64,000 bases of DNA from Bacteroidota bacterium (GCA_018266795.1 JAFDZV010000044.1:19907-83906); one strand, 5' to 3'; numbered from the stretch's first letter, positions 34,931 through 44,126 are shown. Program-made: numbers and translations. Notes: generated by a model from the letters alone, not told the origin.

Positions 34931-35834
34931 TTCGATCTCCATTCAAAACGTTGCTAATGTCTGGCACCACTCCAACATCGCCATTATCTCTATCCCACCA
35001 AACCCAACGCCCACGTAAAACTCGACGCATTTTACCAGGTACCGATGGATCTTCAACGATGTCAATTGGACAATTGGCACACAAGCTATCGCCCCAATTG
35101 CTATTGTGATCTGCAACATTGCTATATCCGCCCCACCTCGGTTCATTGGGATCATAGGAGGAAATAGCAAGGGCATCAAGCTCCGTCCCCCCGCACATTT
35201 TAATGAGTAGGCCTAAGAGATCATATCGTGCGAATTGCACACCACGCGAATCTTGCTCATATGTAAACATGCTTGGGTAAAGCGTCAAGAACGGAACCGG
35301 GATGGCGCTACTAGGATCATCTGTATATTCCCCGTCTAAACCATCAGGATCATCATACTGCTTACAATCAATCACAATGCCGCACCATTTTTCTTTCATG
35401 CACTCGAGTAATGAATATCCTTCCATGTCAATAAATTGAGAAAGGTAAGGCGCCATTTGAGTCACCAAATAATGATAATTAAACTGCAATAGTTCTTGTT
35501 GAGCTGGCGTGCACGTATGCTTAACCGCTCCCCCTCCAGCGACAGGTTCTTCCATCCATACCGGACAGTTGACCGGCGGCGGAGGGGGCGGCGGCGGATA
35601 TGGATTGTAGAAGGATGTTCCGCCACCGCCGACGGGATCTATCCCCCCTCCTCCCCATTCCGTCGGCGGATCCACCCAGTATCCCTCATCCACCCAGTGC
35701 CCTCCCTGAAGCGGGTTGGTATTGCCCCCTTCGTAGCGCTTGATCGTCACCCAGCGCCCCGAAATCGGATCGGGGCGCTTCGATGCCAGTGGCCCCAGTA
35801 TGGGGCCGAGATTGAGACCAATATTCTTTGCCAT
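34893..35834 (-). CDS. Two-part protein with polyproline hinge, unknown function
   Basis: 313 residues, no signal peptide. Residues 1-85 are Gly/Trp/Pro-rich (HWVDEGYWVDPPTEWGGGG) and end in a run of eight prolines. Residues 88-313 form a Cys-containing globular part (KEKWCGIVIDCKQYDD, DSLCANCPID) with no recognised domain. Base composition changes with the domains: two counted 60-base lines at 35401-35520 are 38-40% GC against roughly two thirds nearby. That layout (conserved-looking leader, proline hinge, different-composition C-terminus, overlapping small downstream gene) resembles polymorphic effector modules, but no toxin fold is seen. Confidence 0.5.
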   Translation of the reverse strand: MAKNIGLNLGPILGPLASKRPDPISGRWVTIKRYEGGNTNPLQGGHWVDEGYWVDPPTEWGGGGIDPVGGGGTSFYNPYPPPPPPPPVNCPVWMEEPVAGGGAVKHTCTPAQQELLQFNYHYLVTQMAPYLSQFIDMEGYSLLECMKEKWCGIVIDCKQYDDPDGLDGEYTDDPSSAIPVPFLTLYPSMFTYEQDSRGVQFARYDLLGLLIKMCGGTELDALAISSYDPNEPRWGGYSNVADHNSNWGDSLCANCPIDIVEDPSVPGKMRRVLRGRWVWWDRDNGDVGVVPDISNVLNGDRNEKDKNKKMWRF

Positions 35835-35931
35835 TGTTGTGCCGTCACACGTTGGTTGGAAGATGACCCGTAATGCTTTCGATACCTGACGCTTTCAGGC
35901 ACCAGCCACCAGATAACGATCTGATATGTCC

Positions 35932-36522
35932 TTACGGCACGATAATCCACTCACTCTCGTACATGCTCCACTTGCTCGTGTTGTCCAGGCCGCGGAGCCC
36001 CATCCATACATGACCGAAGCGTTTCAGTGTGATACTCAGAGTCTGTGAGCCGGTAAAGGTTCCCGCGAACTCGATAACTGGCACCGTACCGGCGAAGTCG
36101 CCGCGTGTGCCCGCGTTATCACGGAAGCTGAGCTGGATGTTGAGATAGGTTCCCGCTCCAAGGTCCAGCGGGATCGCCATTTCCCAATCAGTTCCACCTC
36201 GCAGAAATATCACCTTGCTGAGCGGCGGGGCAAGCGTGGCACTGGAGTTGCGCGTGATGTGCTGGAAATTCCACTGGTTCGCGTTCGCAACGTTCTGAAG
36301 GTTGTCGCTGCCGAGCGCCGAACATGTCGGATCGCCGTTCAGTGCAAATGCAGTGGGATAGGATGATCCGCTGGGCGAAGAGAAGGTGGTGCTGTTGACA
36401 TATATGCCAACGGTGCCGCCAAGCTTGGCACGGGCGATGAGATCAAGCGGATCCTGTGGTGCCTGGTTCTGCCAGTCGATCCAGCTTGTGATGGGACCAG
36501 TCGAGTTACAATTGCAGCTCAT
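35932..36522 (-). CDS. Beta-rich protein of unknown function
   Basis: 196 residues, no signal peptide (MSCNCNSTGPITSWIDWQNQ). Predicted largely beta-sandwich: alternating polar/hydrophobic strands such as FAGTVPVIEFAGTFTGSQTL and GTYLNIQLSFRDNAG. Not recognised. Lies between two similarly odd genes on the same strand and shares their lower GC and Asn/Thr/Ser bias. Could be a structural, adhesin or tail-like module. Start ATG 36522 lacks a clear ribosome binding site. Confidence 0.5.
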   Translation of the reverse strand: MSCNCNSTGPITSWIDWQNQAPQDPLDLIARAKLGGTVGIYVNSTTFSSPSGSSYPTAFALNGDPTCSALGSDNLQNVANANQWNFQHITRNSSATLAPPLSKVIFLRGGTDWEMAIPLDLGAGTYLNIQLSFRDNAGTRGDFAGTVPVIEFAGTFTGSQTLSITLKRFGHVWMGLRGLDNTSKWSMYESEWIIVP

Positions 36523-36893
36523 GGAAGTATGTGGTTGATAGTTGATGTATCGTGGCGCACGAAGCCGTATGTCAGCCGCACCGCCGGCGCCAGAGGTGTT
36601 GGTAATTCAATACGATAACGCTCAAATAGTTCGATCCTTACAGAATCCCAATGTTTTCGGCGCGCCTGTTCAACCAGTAAGGAATTTGAATGAAGGCGGA
36701 GCAACGGGCGCTGAAATCCGGACCAATCATACAACAGGAATACATACCTGTCAAGCCGCTACTGCATCACCATCACCACGTGTACATTGCAAAATGCATC
36801 GGGCGCGTGCTCGCAATGTGATGGATGCATACAGCAAGGGGATGCGGATCGCCGCATCCCCCGTGAAAAAACAACAACCTCGGAAATTCCGTG
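36523..36893. other. Intergenic stretch within the low-GC island
   Basis: No convincing gene. Holds the perfect hairpin 36838-36861 near its right end; otherwise nothing recognised. Confidence 0.35.
36838..36861 (-). terminator. Perfect hairpin after the Cys-rich secreted gene
   Basis: Arms GGGGATGCGG (36838-36847) and CCGCATCCCC (36852-36861), loop ATCG. Starts 32 bases beyond the stop of the minus-strand gene at 36894. No T-run on its downstream side, so termination is inferred from the stem alone. Confidence 0.5.
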
Positions 36894-37322
36894 CTACACG
36901 ATGCAGGGACGGATGGTGAGATACACCTGCCCGGCTGCATCGAGTGCCGCGGTGAGACGATAGCAGCAGCCGTTGATAACGTACTGCTTGGTCTGGCCAA
37001 GGGGCGTCGGATTGATGATGCCATTCAGCGAGGCCCAATTGAAGAGGCACGCGGGCGGGCACGGACCGCCGCCGGGCGGATTCAACGGAAATACGAAGAC
37101 GCCGTTGCCCGGAATTGCCTTGTTGTCCATCGTGATCGCTCCGAGACAATTCCATTCTGTCTGGAGATTGATCGGGAAGCAACATGGCGGAATTCCCGCC
37201 ACGTCAACGGTGTAGGTGCAGATGTTTGGATTGTTCTGCGCGGACGCGGTGCGCGTCATGCCGATCGTGCCGATAAGCGCGACGGCAGCGACAAGCATCG
37301 CCAGAAGTGAACGTCTGGTCAT
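36894..37322 (-). CDS. Cys-rich secreted protein
   Basis: 142 residues. Clear signal peptide (MTRRSLLAMLVAAVALIGTI, cleavage near ASAQ). The mature part carries about nine cysteines, several paired (PPCCFPINL, NGCCYRL), and Pro/Gly turns (NPPGGGPCPPAC). It is probably disulfide-stabilised outside the cytoplasm. AAGGAG eight bases before ATG 37322 supports this start over ATG 37328. No known family. First gene of the low-GC island in reading direction. Confidence 0.65.
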   Translation of the reverse strand: MTRRSLLAMLVAAVALIGTIGMTRTASAQNNPNICTYTVDVAGIPPCCFPINLQTEWNCLGAITMDNKAIPGNGVFVFPLNPPGGGPCPPACLFNWASLNGIINPTPLGQTKQYVINGCCYRLTAALDAAGQVYLTIRPCIV

Positions 37323-37464
37323 GGTCATATCTCCTTAATGCCGGTTAAGGTGTGAAGGGAGGGAGCGAAACGGAAAATTCAGTGTACGATGGTAAGAGGA
37401 ATTACCCCATCGGGAATGGACATGAGGTGGCGAAACATACGCGATACAAGATTTACGTGCCGGC

Positions 37465-37493
37465 GTAGGCGCAGGTCTTCAGCCTGCGCCTAC
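37465..37493 (-). terminator. Palindrome overlapping the nitrilase stop
   Basis: Perfect 11-bp arms GTAGGCGCAGG (37465-37475) and CCTGCGCCTAC (37483-37493), loop TCTTCAG. The nitrilase TAG at 37490-37492 lies inside the right arm. Either a terminator or an inserted palindromic repeat that now supplies the stop codon. Confidence 0.5.
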
Positions 37494-38293
37494 ACGGCAA
37501 CGAATTCCCGATATCGCTCCGGAGCAAACCGCCCGGCAAGCAGACCGGTTGCGGCGCCGAGATCGAGAGTCTGCACCAGCACGCCTTCGCGGCCGTACGG
37601 TAAATATGCCTGGCAGCGGCCGGAAGGGTGGATGAGGGCCGTCGCGGACTCCGGAAAGCGGAGTGCATAATTCACGCTGGCGAAATAGATCGTGTTCTCG
37701 ATGCTGCGCATCATCATCGCCTTCTCGTAGTACGGGCTTTCGGGCGCGCACCACTCTGTTGGTACAACGCCTGCCGTCTCGTACCCCGTGTGCTGCGGAT
37801 GGAAGACGATCGCGGCACCGCGCGCCGCTGCCCATCGCACCGTCTCCGGATAGCGCCACCCCTCGTGGCAGATCGCGACACCGAATTTGACACCGTCGAT
37901 CTCGAAGATCTGTCTGGTATCTCCGGGTACGTAGAATCGATCCTCCGACGGGTCCAGCTGATTCTTGGTCTGCCATCCCAGAAGCCGGCCCTCCGCATCG
38001 ATGACCGCGGCGGCGATCTGGCGGCCGGTATCGGATAACCGCTCCATGCCGAGGATCACTGCCAGCGAATGTGTTCGGGCCCATTGCGACACGGTTTGGA
38101 TTGCCAGTTCCTGCGCCTCCGGATCCCATGGCGGCACCTCGAAATCCAGCCCGCGGAGTCCGGGAAGGTAGGCTTCGGGGAAGCAGACGATCGCGGCCCC
38201 CTGTGCCGCCGCATCGGCCATCAATCGCCCGATCCTCTCCAACCCGTCATCAATCGTCGAAGCAATGCGAGGTGACGCCAGTGCAATGATCAT
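37490..38293 (-). CDS. Nitrilase/carbon-nitrogen hydrolase
   Basis: 267 residues, complete CN_hydrolase domain. Catalytic triad: E40 in FPEAYLPG, K110 in QTKNQLDP and C142 in AICHEGWRYPE, in the expected order. Family members hydrolyse nitriles, amides or N-carbamyl compounds. The HEGWRYPE context is common among amidase-like branches, and no substrate is fixed. Soluble and cytosolic. Start ATG 38293 (MIIALASPRI) matches family N-termini. Followed leftward by a palindrome containing its own stop. Confidence 0.88.
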   Translation of the reverse strand: MIIALASPRIASTIDDGLERIGRLMADAAAQGAAIVCFPEAYLPGLRGLDFEVPPWDPEAQELAIQTVSQWARTHSLAVILGMERLSDTGRQIAAAVIDAEGRLLGWQTKNQLDPSEDRFYVPGDTRQIFEIDGVKFGVAICHEGWRYPETVRWAAARGAAIVFHPQHTGYETAGVVPTEWCAPESPYYEKAMMMRSIENTIYFASVNYALRFPESATALIHPSGRCQAYLPYGREGVLVQTLDLGAATGLLAGRFAPERYREFVAV

Positions 38294-38359
38294 GAATGTG
38301 TTGCTGGATTAATTGCTTCCGTTCTCACCGGGGGAACAGGTTTCGCGAGCTCGAGGGGA

Positions 38360-40858
38360 TCACTTCTTCCCCTTCGTCCTCCCCGCATGCTTCCTCGCTC
38401 CCGAATGCTTCTTCGCGGACGCACGCTTCGGCGCCCCCTTTGTCTTCTTCTTCGGCGCAGCACGCTTGCCGGTTGTACGCCTGCCGGCACCGGGAGCCGC
38501 ACCCGTCCGCTCCTCCCTGCCGCCGCGCGGCTTCCTTCCCCGCTCACCCGCCTTTTCCGGAACGGCGTCCTTCACATGCCCCTTGCGTGCCGCGCGCGGA
38601 GGCATGCTCATCAATTCGGCGAGAGTGAATCCGGACTCATCGGCGGCGACATGCTCACGCTTCGTCCGCACCGGACCGGACTCGCTCATCTCGGCGCGAT
38701 ACTCCTCCTCCTCGATCAACTCCATGTCGATCTCGGAGCGAATCTCGTCCACTCGAATCACGCGCACGTGAATCGCGTCGCCGGTACGATAGCTGCGCTT
38801 CGTACGAAGACCGCGGAAGGAACGCGTACGCTCGTCGTAGACATAGTAGTCCCCCTCATGCGCGCGCAGGCGCACAAGCCCCTCGATGCCGAAGCCCTTC
38901 AACTCCGCAAAGAGCCCGAACGGCATCACGCCGGCAACAGTTGCCTCGAACACGTCGCCAACATGGTCCTTCAGGAACTCCACCTGCGCGATCTTCACGG
39001 ACTCACGTTCGGCGTCCACTGCGGCACGCTCGCGCTCCGAGCAGTGGTCCGCAATCTCCCCCATCTGGGCCATGTACCACTGGCGGCGCGCACCGTTCAT
39101 GCCGGCAGCATACTCTGCAAGCAGGCGATGCACCAGGAGATCGGGATAGCGCCGGATGGGGGAGGTGAAATGGGTGTAGTGCGTGAACGCCAGACCGAAG
39201 TGGCCCACGTTGAACTCGGAGTAGACGGCCTTGGCCATCGAGCGGAGGGCCATGTCGTTGATCAGCTCCTCCTCGTCAGTGCCGCGCGCCTGCTCCAGCA
39301 ATCGCTGGATATCCTTTGGCCGCACGTTGTCGATCGAAAGCGAATAGCCCAGCGTTGCCACGAAGTCCGCAAGCTCCATCAGCTTCGCCTTCGGCGGCAC
39401 ATCGTGGATGCGGTAGATGAACGGGTTGCGCGTATCCTTCCCCTTCTTCGCACCGCCGATATGTTCTGCAACAATCCGGTTCGCAAGCAGCATGCAATCC
39501 TCGATCAGCCGCGTGGACTCCGTTGCACGCTTCTCGATCACCTCCACGGGATGATTGTTCTCGTCAAGACGGAACTTCATCTCCGGCCGGTCGAAGTCCA
39601 CGCTCCCCTTCCGCCTCCGGTTCGCGCGCAGCACGTGCACGATCCTGTTGATCGCTAGCAGCTCCATTGCAAAGTCGCCGCGCCCGGTCTGGAGCACGTC
39701 CAGCGCCTCCTCGTAGGTAAAGCGGCGCTTGGAGTTGATCACGCTCTTCACGATCTCGTATCCCTTCACGGCGCCGTGCGGCGAAAGCCGCGCGAACACG
39801 GAAAAGGCAAGGCGATCCTCGTGCGGCCGGAGCGAGCAGAGATCGTTGGAGAGGCGCTCCGGGAGCATCGGGATAACGCCGGTGACCAGGTACACCGACG
39901 TGCCGCGCCGCAATGCCTCGCGGTCCAGCTCGGACCCCTCACGCACGTAGTGCGCCACATCGGCGATGTGAATTCCCAGCGTGACGTCTCCGTCCTCGTG
40001 CTCCTCGATCGAGATCGCATCGTCGAAGTCGCGTGCGTCCACGGGATCGATCGTCACGATCGTCATCTCGCGCAGATCGCGGCGGCCGTACAGATCCTCC
40101 GCCGTGAACGGAGAGCCGAACGCATCGGCCTCGGCGAGCACGGAGTCCGTGAAGACATGGGGCAGCTTGTGCGATGCCGCGATGGCGGCGATCTCCGCGT
40201 TCATCTCGCCGGCACGACCAAGCACCGTCTCGATCCGTCCCTCCGGCTCGGCATCCGGATCGTTCCACTCCATCAACCTCGCCACCACCTTGTCGCCGGG
40301 CTTTGCATGAGCAACCCAGCGGCGCGGAATGGTAATGGTGCGATGGATGCGGCGCTCGTCCGGATCCACGTACAGCCCGCGCCCCTTCTTCAGCGTCCCA
40401 ACAACCGTGGCATTGGCGCGCTCCAGCACGCGCGTCACCTCGCCGCGCGGCTCGCCGCCGGGACGCGAGGGAGCGATCATCTTGGCGCGGACGGTGTCCC
40501 CGTGCATGCCGGTCCAGAGCAGCCGCTGATCCACTTCGAAGATGGTGGCCGGGTCCTCGCGCGAGACAACACGCCATCCCGATTTCAGGTTCTCCAGACG
40601 CCCTTCGATAACCACATGCGGGACGCGGAAGCCGTAGCGACGGCGCGTGGTGCGGAAGATCAGTCCTTCCTCCGCGAGCGTCTCGAGCGCCTCGCGCACC
40701 AGATCGTATGCAGGTTCGGTGGATTTGATGCCGAGCGCCTTGGAGATCTCGTTGCTCTTCAGATGATCCTCGCCGGCATTCTGCAACAGCTCGAGGATGG
40801 CGCCGCGCACTGCTTCCAACGTAACGGCGGGCTTTTTCGGGATCGGGGTGTGTTTCAT
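38360..40858 (-). CDS. rnr: Ribonuclease R
   Basis: 832 residues. Processive 3'-5' exoribonuclease that degrades structured RNA and helps quality control. N-terminal winged-helix (AVTLEAVRGAILELLQNAGE), cold-shock domains, the RNB catalytic block with TIDPVDARDFDDAISI (active-site aspartates), LLVHRLLAEYA, then an S1 domain (GDVFEATVAGVMPFGLFAEL). A Lys/Arg/Ala-rich tail ends KHSGARKHAGRTKGKK. AAGGA about ten bases before ATG 40858 supports this start; the frame is open further upstream without family similarity. Tails of this basic type occur in RNase R homologues. Confidence 0.95.
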   Translation of the reverse strand: MKHTPIPKKPAVTLEAVRGAILELLQNAGEDHLKSNEISKALGIKSTEPAYDLVREALETLAEEGLIFRTTRRRYGFRVPHVVIEGRLENLKSGWRVVSREDPATIFEVDQRLLWTGMHGDTVRAKMIAPSRPGGEPRGEVTRVLERANATVVGTLKKGRGLYVDPDERRIHRTITIPRRWVAHAKPGDKVVARLMEWNDPDAEPEGRIETVLGRAGEMNAEIAAIAASHKLPHVFTDSVLAEADAFGSPFTAEDLYGRRDLREMTIVTIDPVDARDFDDAISIEEHEDGDVTLGIHIADVAHYVREGSELDREALRRGTSVYLVTGVIPMLPERLSNDLCSLRPHEDRLAFSVFARLSPHGAVKGYEIVKSVINSKRRFTYEEALDVLQTGRGDFAMELLAINRIVHVLRANRRRKGSVDFDRPEMKFRLDENNHPVEVIEKRATESTRLIEDCMLLANRIVAEHIGGAKKGKDTRNPFIYRIHDVPPKAKLMELADFVATLGYSLSIDNVRPKDIQRLLEQARGTDEEELINDMALRSMAKAVYSEFNVGHFGLAFTHYTHFTSPIRRYPDLLVHRLLAEYAAGMNGARRQWYMAQMGEIADHCSERERAAVDAERESVKIAQVEFLKDHVGDVFEATVAGVMPFGLFAELKGFGIEGLVRLRAHEGDYYVYDERTRSFRGLRTKRSYRTGDAIHVRVIRVDEIRSEIDMELIEEEEYRAEMSESGPVRTKREHVAADESGFTLAELMSMPPRAARKGHVKDAVPEKAGERGRKPRGGREERTGAAPGAGRRTTGKRAAPKKKTKGAPKRASAKKHSGARKHAGRTKGKK

Positions 40859-40872
40859 AAGATCAGATCCTT

Positions 40873-40881
40873 GGGGGGGGG
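40873..40881. repeat. Run of nine G upstream of rnr
   Basis: Homopolymer of nine G (C on the rnr strand), 15 bases before the rnr start and just ahead of its ribosome binding site. Such tracts can slip during replication; whether it varies is unknown. Confidence 0.6.
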
Positions 40882-40925
40882 AGCAGCGGTGCTGCGGATT
40901 GCAGCACGCTGGTGTGGGGAGGCTG

Positions 40926-42158
40926 TTACCGGGCGTAGCGGGCAGCGATCCGCTTCCGCATGAAGTCGACGACCGTTCGAGCGCGGGCCGTCCAGGAGAA
41001 GAGACGAACCTGCTCGAAGGCGCGACGCGCCATCGCATCCGATTCCTCGCGATGCGCCAGCGTCCGCTGCAACGCATCGGCCAGGGCCTCCGGCGCATCG
41101 GCCGGGACGAAGACCGCTGTCCCGTTCCCGCCAAGCACCTCGTGCAGCACGGGATAGTCCGCGGTGACGATGGGCCGGTCCGCAGCCATGTATTCGAAAA
41201 GCTTTCCGGGGGAGCGATACTTGTTCAGCTCGAGGCCGGAGGGATAATACATCACGAGCACATCGGCAGCCGCAAGGTATGCCTGAACGTCGATCGGCGC
41301 AACGAATCCCGTGAAGAGAACGTTGGCAGGCCCCTCGCGTTCGATCCGCTCGCGATACCGGGCAACGTGATCGGCGCGGCCGCCAACCATCACCACACGA
41401 ACATCGTCCGGCAGCCTGCGCGCGGCCTCCAGGATGTACTCCACCTCGCGATACTCCCAGTAGATCTTCCCGGCGTAGACAATCAATTGTTCATCCAATC
41501 CGAAGCCGAACCGCGCACGTGCCTCCGCTCGCGAGATGCGATCCTCCTCCACCAGTTCCAGATCTATTCCCTGATGAATGCCCAGCACCAACTCGCGGCG
41601 AATGCCGTAGCTCTCCACGATGTCCCGCCCCAACGCGTAGGAGTTGGTGACGATGCCGTCCGTGCGATTCAGTATCGCACGATGAATCCGGCGGCGCGGC
41701 GGAACGTGCGCCTCGAAGAAGACGGCAAGATGCCGTCGCGTGAAGGCGCGCATGATCACAAACGCCAGCGTAGGCCCGTAGTTCTTGGCGAAGAAGGCGA
41801 TCGGGTGCCCGCCCGGCACCCGCCGCAGCCATCGCAGCCCCTCGGCGATGTTCACCCGGAGCCTCGTGAGCGCGGAGTGGATGGCCCGATTGTCCTGCGT
41901 CCTCTGGCGGATCGATGTGGGAACCGTGCGCACCGGAAAGCGCTCGCGGATGCGGTACAGATCCAACGGATGCTCCGGCCGCGCCTCGCTCTCCAGCATC
42001 TCGATCCCGAGCGTCACCAGCTCGATCGGAATGCCGAGACGATGCACCGACTCACAGAAATGCACAACACCCTGGCGGTCCACACGCGGCACCTGAATGT
42101 CGGCCGGCGCGAAGTAGACGAACGTGAAATCCGTTGGCGGCGTGGATTGCGGCGTCAA
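40926..42158 (-). CDS. GT4-type glycosyltransferase
   Basis: 410 residues, GT-B fold. N-terminal acceptor half; the C-terminal half carries the donor site: LIVYAGKIYWEYREVEYILE, FTGFVAPIDVQAYLAAADVL and the ELNKYRSPGKLFEYMAADRP segment (E-x7-E-type region). Transfers a sugar from a nucleotide-sugar donor with retention. Soluble or peripheral. Its start overlaps the stop of the GT2 gene by four bases (ATGA), so the two are a pair, likely adding successive sugars to one glycan. Confidence 0.88.
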   Translation of the reverse strand: MTPQSTPPTDFTFVYFAPADIQVPRVDRQGVVHFCESVHRLGIPIELVTLGIEMLESEARPEHPLDLYRIRERFPVRTVPTSIRQRTQDNRAIHSALTRLRVNIAEGLRWLRRVPGGHPIAFFAKNYGPTLAFVIMRAFTRRHLAVFFEAHVPPRRRIHRAILNRTDGIVTNSYALGRDIVESYGIRRELVLGIHQGIDLELVEEDRISRAEARARFGFGLDEQLIVYAGKIYWEYREVEYILEAARRLPDDVRVVMVGGRADHVARYRERIEREGPANVLFTGFVAPIDVQAYLAAADVLVMYYPSGLELNKYRSPGKLFEYMAADRPIVTADYPVLHEVLGGNGTAVFVPADAPEALADALQRTLAHREESDAMARRAFEQVRLFSWTARARTVVDFMRKRIAARYAR

Positions 42159-43051
42159 TGGAATCGCTCCTTCAATCGCCAGAGGAAACCGAAGCGAAGA
42201 TGCATCTCGTCCTTCAGATACTGCCGGTAGACCCGCGAGAAGATGTTCCCGCCGTACCGCCTGCAGATAACCAGGCGCTCGCGCCGTCCCTTGCGCGAGA
42301 TCGTTGCAGTCTTGCAGTCGTCGTAGTAGCGCAGGTTCGCAACCGGATGATCGATGAAGCGGACGGGAAACCGGAGGCCCAGCCTGATCCAGAGATCGCG
42401 GTCCATCGTGTAGTGCAGATTCTCGTCAACCTCCCCCACTGCCGCATAGGCGCTCCGTCTGAAGAAGGCGGCCGGCTGTGGAATGAAGTTCCATGCATTG
42501 ACAAGGATCTTCAGATCGAAGTCGCGGCTCGGATAGCGCCGATACAGGGAACCATCCTCGTTGGTGATGTCGCACGCACCATATACCAGGCCGCACGCGG
42601 TGTCGGCGGCGAACGCCTGCGCGATCGTGGCAAGCGCGTTCCGATGATAGACATCGTCCGAGTTCAGCCATGCGATGATCTCGCCGGCCGCGCGGCGGAA
42701 TCCCTTGTTGATTGCATCGGACTGGCCGCTGTCGCGCTCCGACACCCAGCTCGTGATCCAGCGCTCGTACTTGCGGATGATCTCCACGGAGCCATCCGTG
42801 CTGCCGCCGTCGATGACATGATACTCCAGACGCGGATAGCCCTGCAGGATGACGGAACGGATGGTCTCCTCGATGAACCGAGCCTGATTGAACGAAGGGG
42901 TCACGATGGTGATGAGCGGCCACTCCGCGCCGTCCGGCATCCGTTCGGGAACCGGAGTGCTCCCCTCGGTCCACGGCCAGCCTGCAAGCCCCTCCGGCGG
43001 AGGGGGAAGTTCATGAATGCCCGGGGGCCGTATCGTCGTTGTCGAAGTCAT
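42155..43051 (-). CDS. GT2-family glycosyltransferase
   Basis: 298 residues, GT-A fold. N-terminal ITIVTPSFNQARFIEETIRS, central DGGSTDGSVEIIRKY, the metal-binding LNSDD (DxD), then the acceptor region NFIPQPAAFFRRSAYAAVGE and MDRDLWIRLGL. Typical of surface-glycan assembly. ATG 43051 is chosen because upstream codons look non-coding. Stop overlaps the GT4 gene; 25 bases separate it from the GT8-like gene. Confidence 0.92.
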   Translation of the reverse strand: MTSTTTIRPPGIHELPPPPEGLAGWPWTEGSTPVPERMPDGAEWPLITIVTPSFNQARFIEETIRSVILQGYPRLEYHVIDGGSTDGSVEIIRKYERWITSWVSERDSGQSDAINKGFRRAAGEIIAWLNSDDVYHRNALATIAQAFAADTACGLVYGACDITNEDGSLYRRYPSRDFDLKILVNAWNFIPQPAAFFRRSAYAAVGEVDENLHYTMDRDLWIRLGLRFPVRFIDHPVANLRYYDDCKTATISRKGRRERLVICRRYGGNIFSRVYRQYLKDEMHLRFGFLWRLKERFH

Positions 43052-43076
43052 GTATGAAGAATATCTCACCGCAGGG

Positions 43077-44102
43077 TCATCGCTTCCAGAGGCGCCTGAT
43101 GCCGCGAACCCCGCGAGCCACCGGCCAGAGATCAACAAGCACGATGGCGGCCCCAACGGCAATCAGCACGCGGGTATCCAGCATCCGCCGGATCCGCTGA
43201 GGCAGCCCGCCGCGATGAGCGCGGCGCACGCTTCCCAGATTTCCCACACCAACACTCCGCATCAGCGAACGCAGCTCGCGAACATACGGCGCATAGATGC
43301 CGCGACGCACCGCGCCGCTCATGCGGGCTCTGCGATCGCTGAGACCGGCATCGTACGTCGACGAACCGATCGCCTTCAGCTTGTGAAAGTGATAGAAGAC
43401 GAGAGGGACGTCATCAACCATCACGCGCCCGTCGTGCATCGAGATGGTGTAGCCTGCAAGGTTCCACGGCGCAAGGTTCGCCCCCTTGTGCTGGAGCACG
43501 ACAACACCACTGAAGCGCGCGGGCCAGTCATCCAGATACTTCTGGTCGCCGAACCTCCCCTCCTCCAGCCGGTCGTAGCACCACTCGATGCAGCGCTCGC
43601 GCCACCACTCCAGGCACGCACGCCCTTCGGCGTTGTTGCGGAACAGAAGCAGCCCCACGTTGTATTTCCCGAACACTTCGAGGTGCCGCAGATGTTCGGG
43701 GAAGCGGTGCTCCACGATCATCACGCTGCCGTTCCCCAGCTCGCCGAAGATCGGCGCCGGCGAACTATAGAAGTAGAGATCGGCATCGAGGTAGGTGATC
43801 TGCTCCAGTTCCGGATGCCGTGCAAGCAGATGTCGAATGAAGGCCGCGGTGCAGGTGAAGTAGTACTCCACGATGCTGCGCGAGCCCTTCGTTGCCGCAA
43901 GCTCCGGGTCGGCAGCCTCCAGCTCCGCGAGCGGAACCGGCACGATCTCCGGAAGGGCAAGGGCGCTCAACGCCGTGAAGGCCGCATCGTCAAGGCAGAG
44001 CACGTACAGCCGGAACGGCCCGGCGTGCCGGCGCAACGATGCATGCAGCGCAAGCCCGCGCAGCAGGTAGTTTACATCGAAGTATGTGCAGAACGTGTAC
44101 AC
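43077..44102 (-). CDS. GT8-like glycosyltransferase
   Basis: 341 residues. MYTFCTYFDVNYLLRGLALH resembles the N-terminus of hexosyltransferases acting on lipopolysaccharide cores. ITYLDADLYFYSSP carries the DxD motif, and FGDQKYLDDWP with HKGANLAPWNL follows as in GT8-like acceptor regions. The C-terminus has one hydrophobic stretch (VLIAVGAAIVLVDLW) that may anchor it to the membrane. Donor likely UDP-hexose; not provable. Start ATG 44102. Confidence 0.85.
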   Translation of the reverse strand: MYTFCTYFDVNYLLRGLALHASLRRHAGPFRLYVLCLDDAAFTALSALALPEIVPVPLAELEAADPELAATKGSRSIVEYYFTCTAAFIRHLLARHPELEQITYLDADLYFYSSPAPIFGELGNGSVMIVEHRFPEHLRHLEVFGKYNVGLLLFRNNAEGRACLEWWRERCIEWCYDRLEEGRFGDQKYLDDWPARFSGVVVLQHKGANLAPWNLAGYTISMHDGRVMVDDVPLVFYHFHKLKAIGSSTYDAGLSDRRARMSGAVRRGIYAPYVRELRSLMRSVGVGNLGSVRRAHRGGLPQRIRRMLDTRVLIAVGAAIVLVDLWPVARGVRGIRRLWKR

Positions 44103-44126
44103 GAATGATGCGGCCCGAACCTCGCG

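Noticed and set aside
36519..36734. 71-codon minus-strand frame overlapping the start of the gene at 35932
   Set aside because: Needs a TTG start without a ribosome binding site; no family features.
38387..39658. 423-codon plus-strand open frame opposite rnr
   Set aside because: Lies wholly inside the RNase R gene, whose catalytic motifs are intact; product has no recognised domain.
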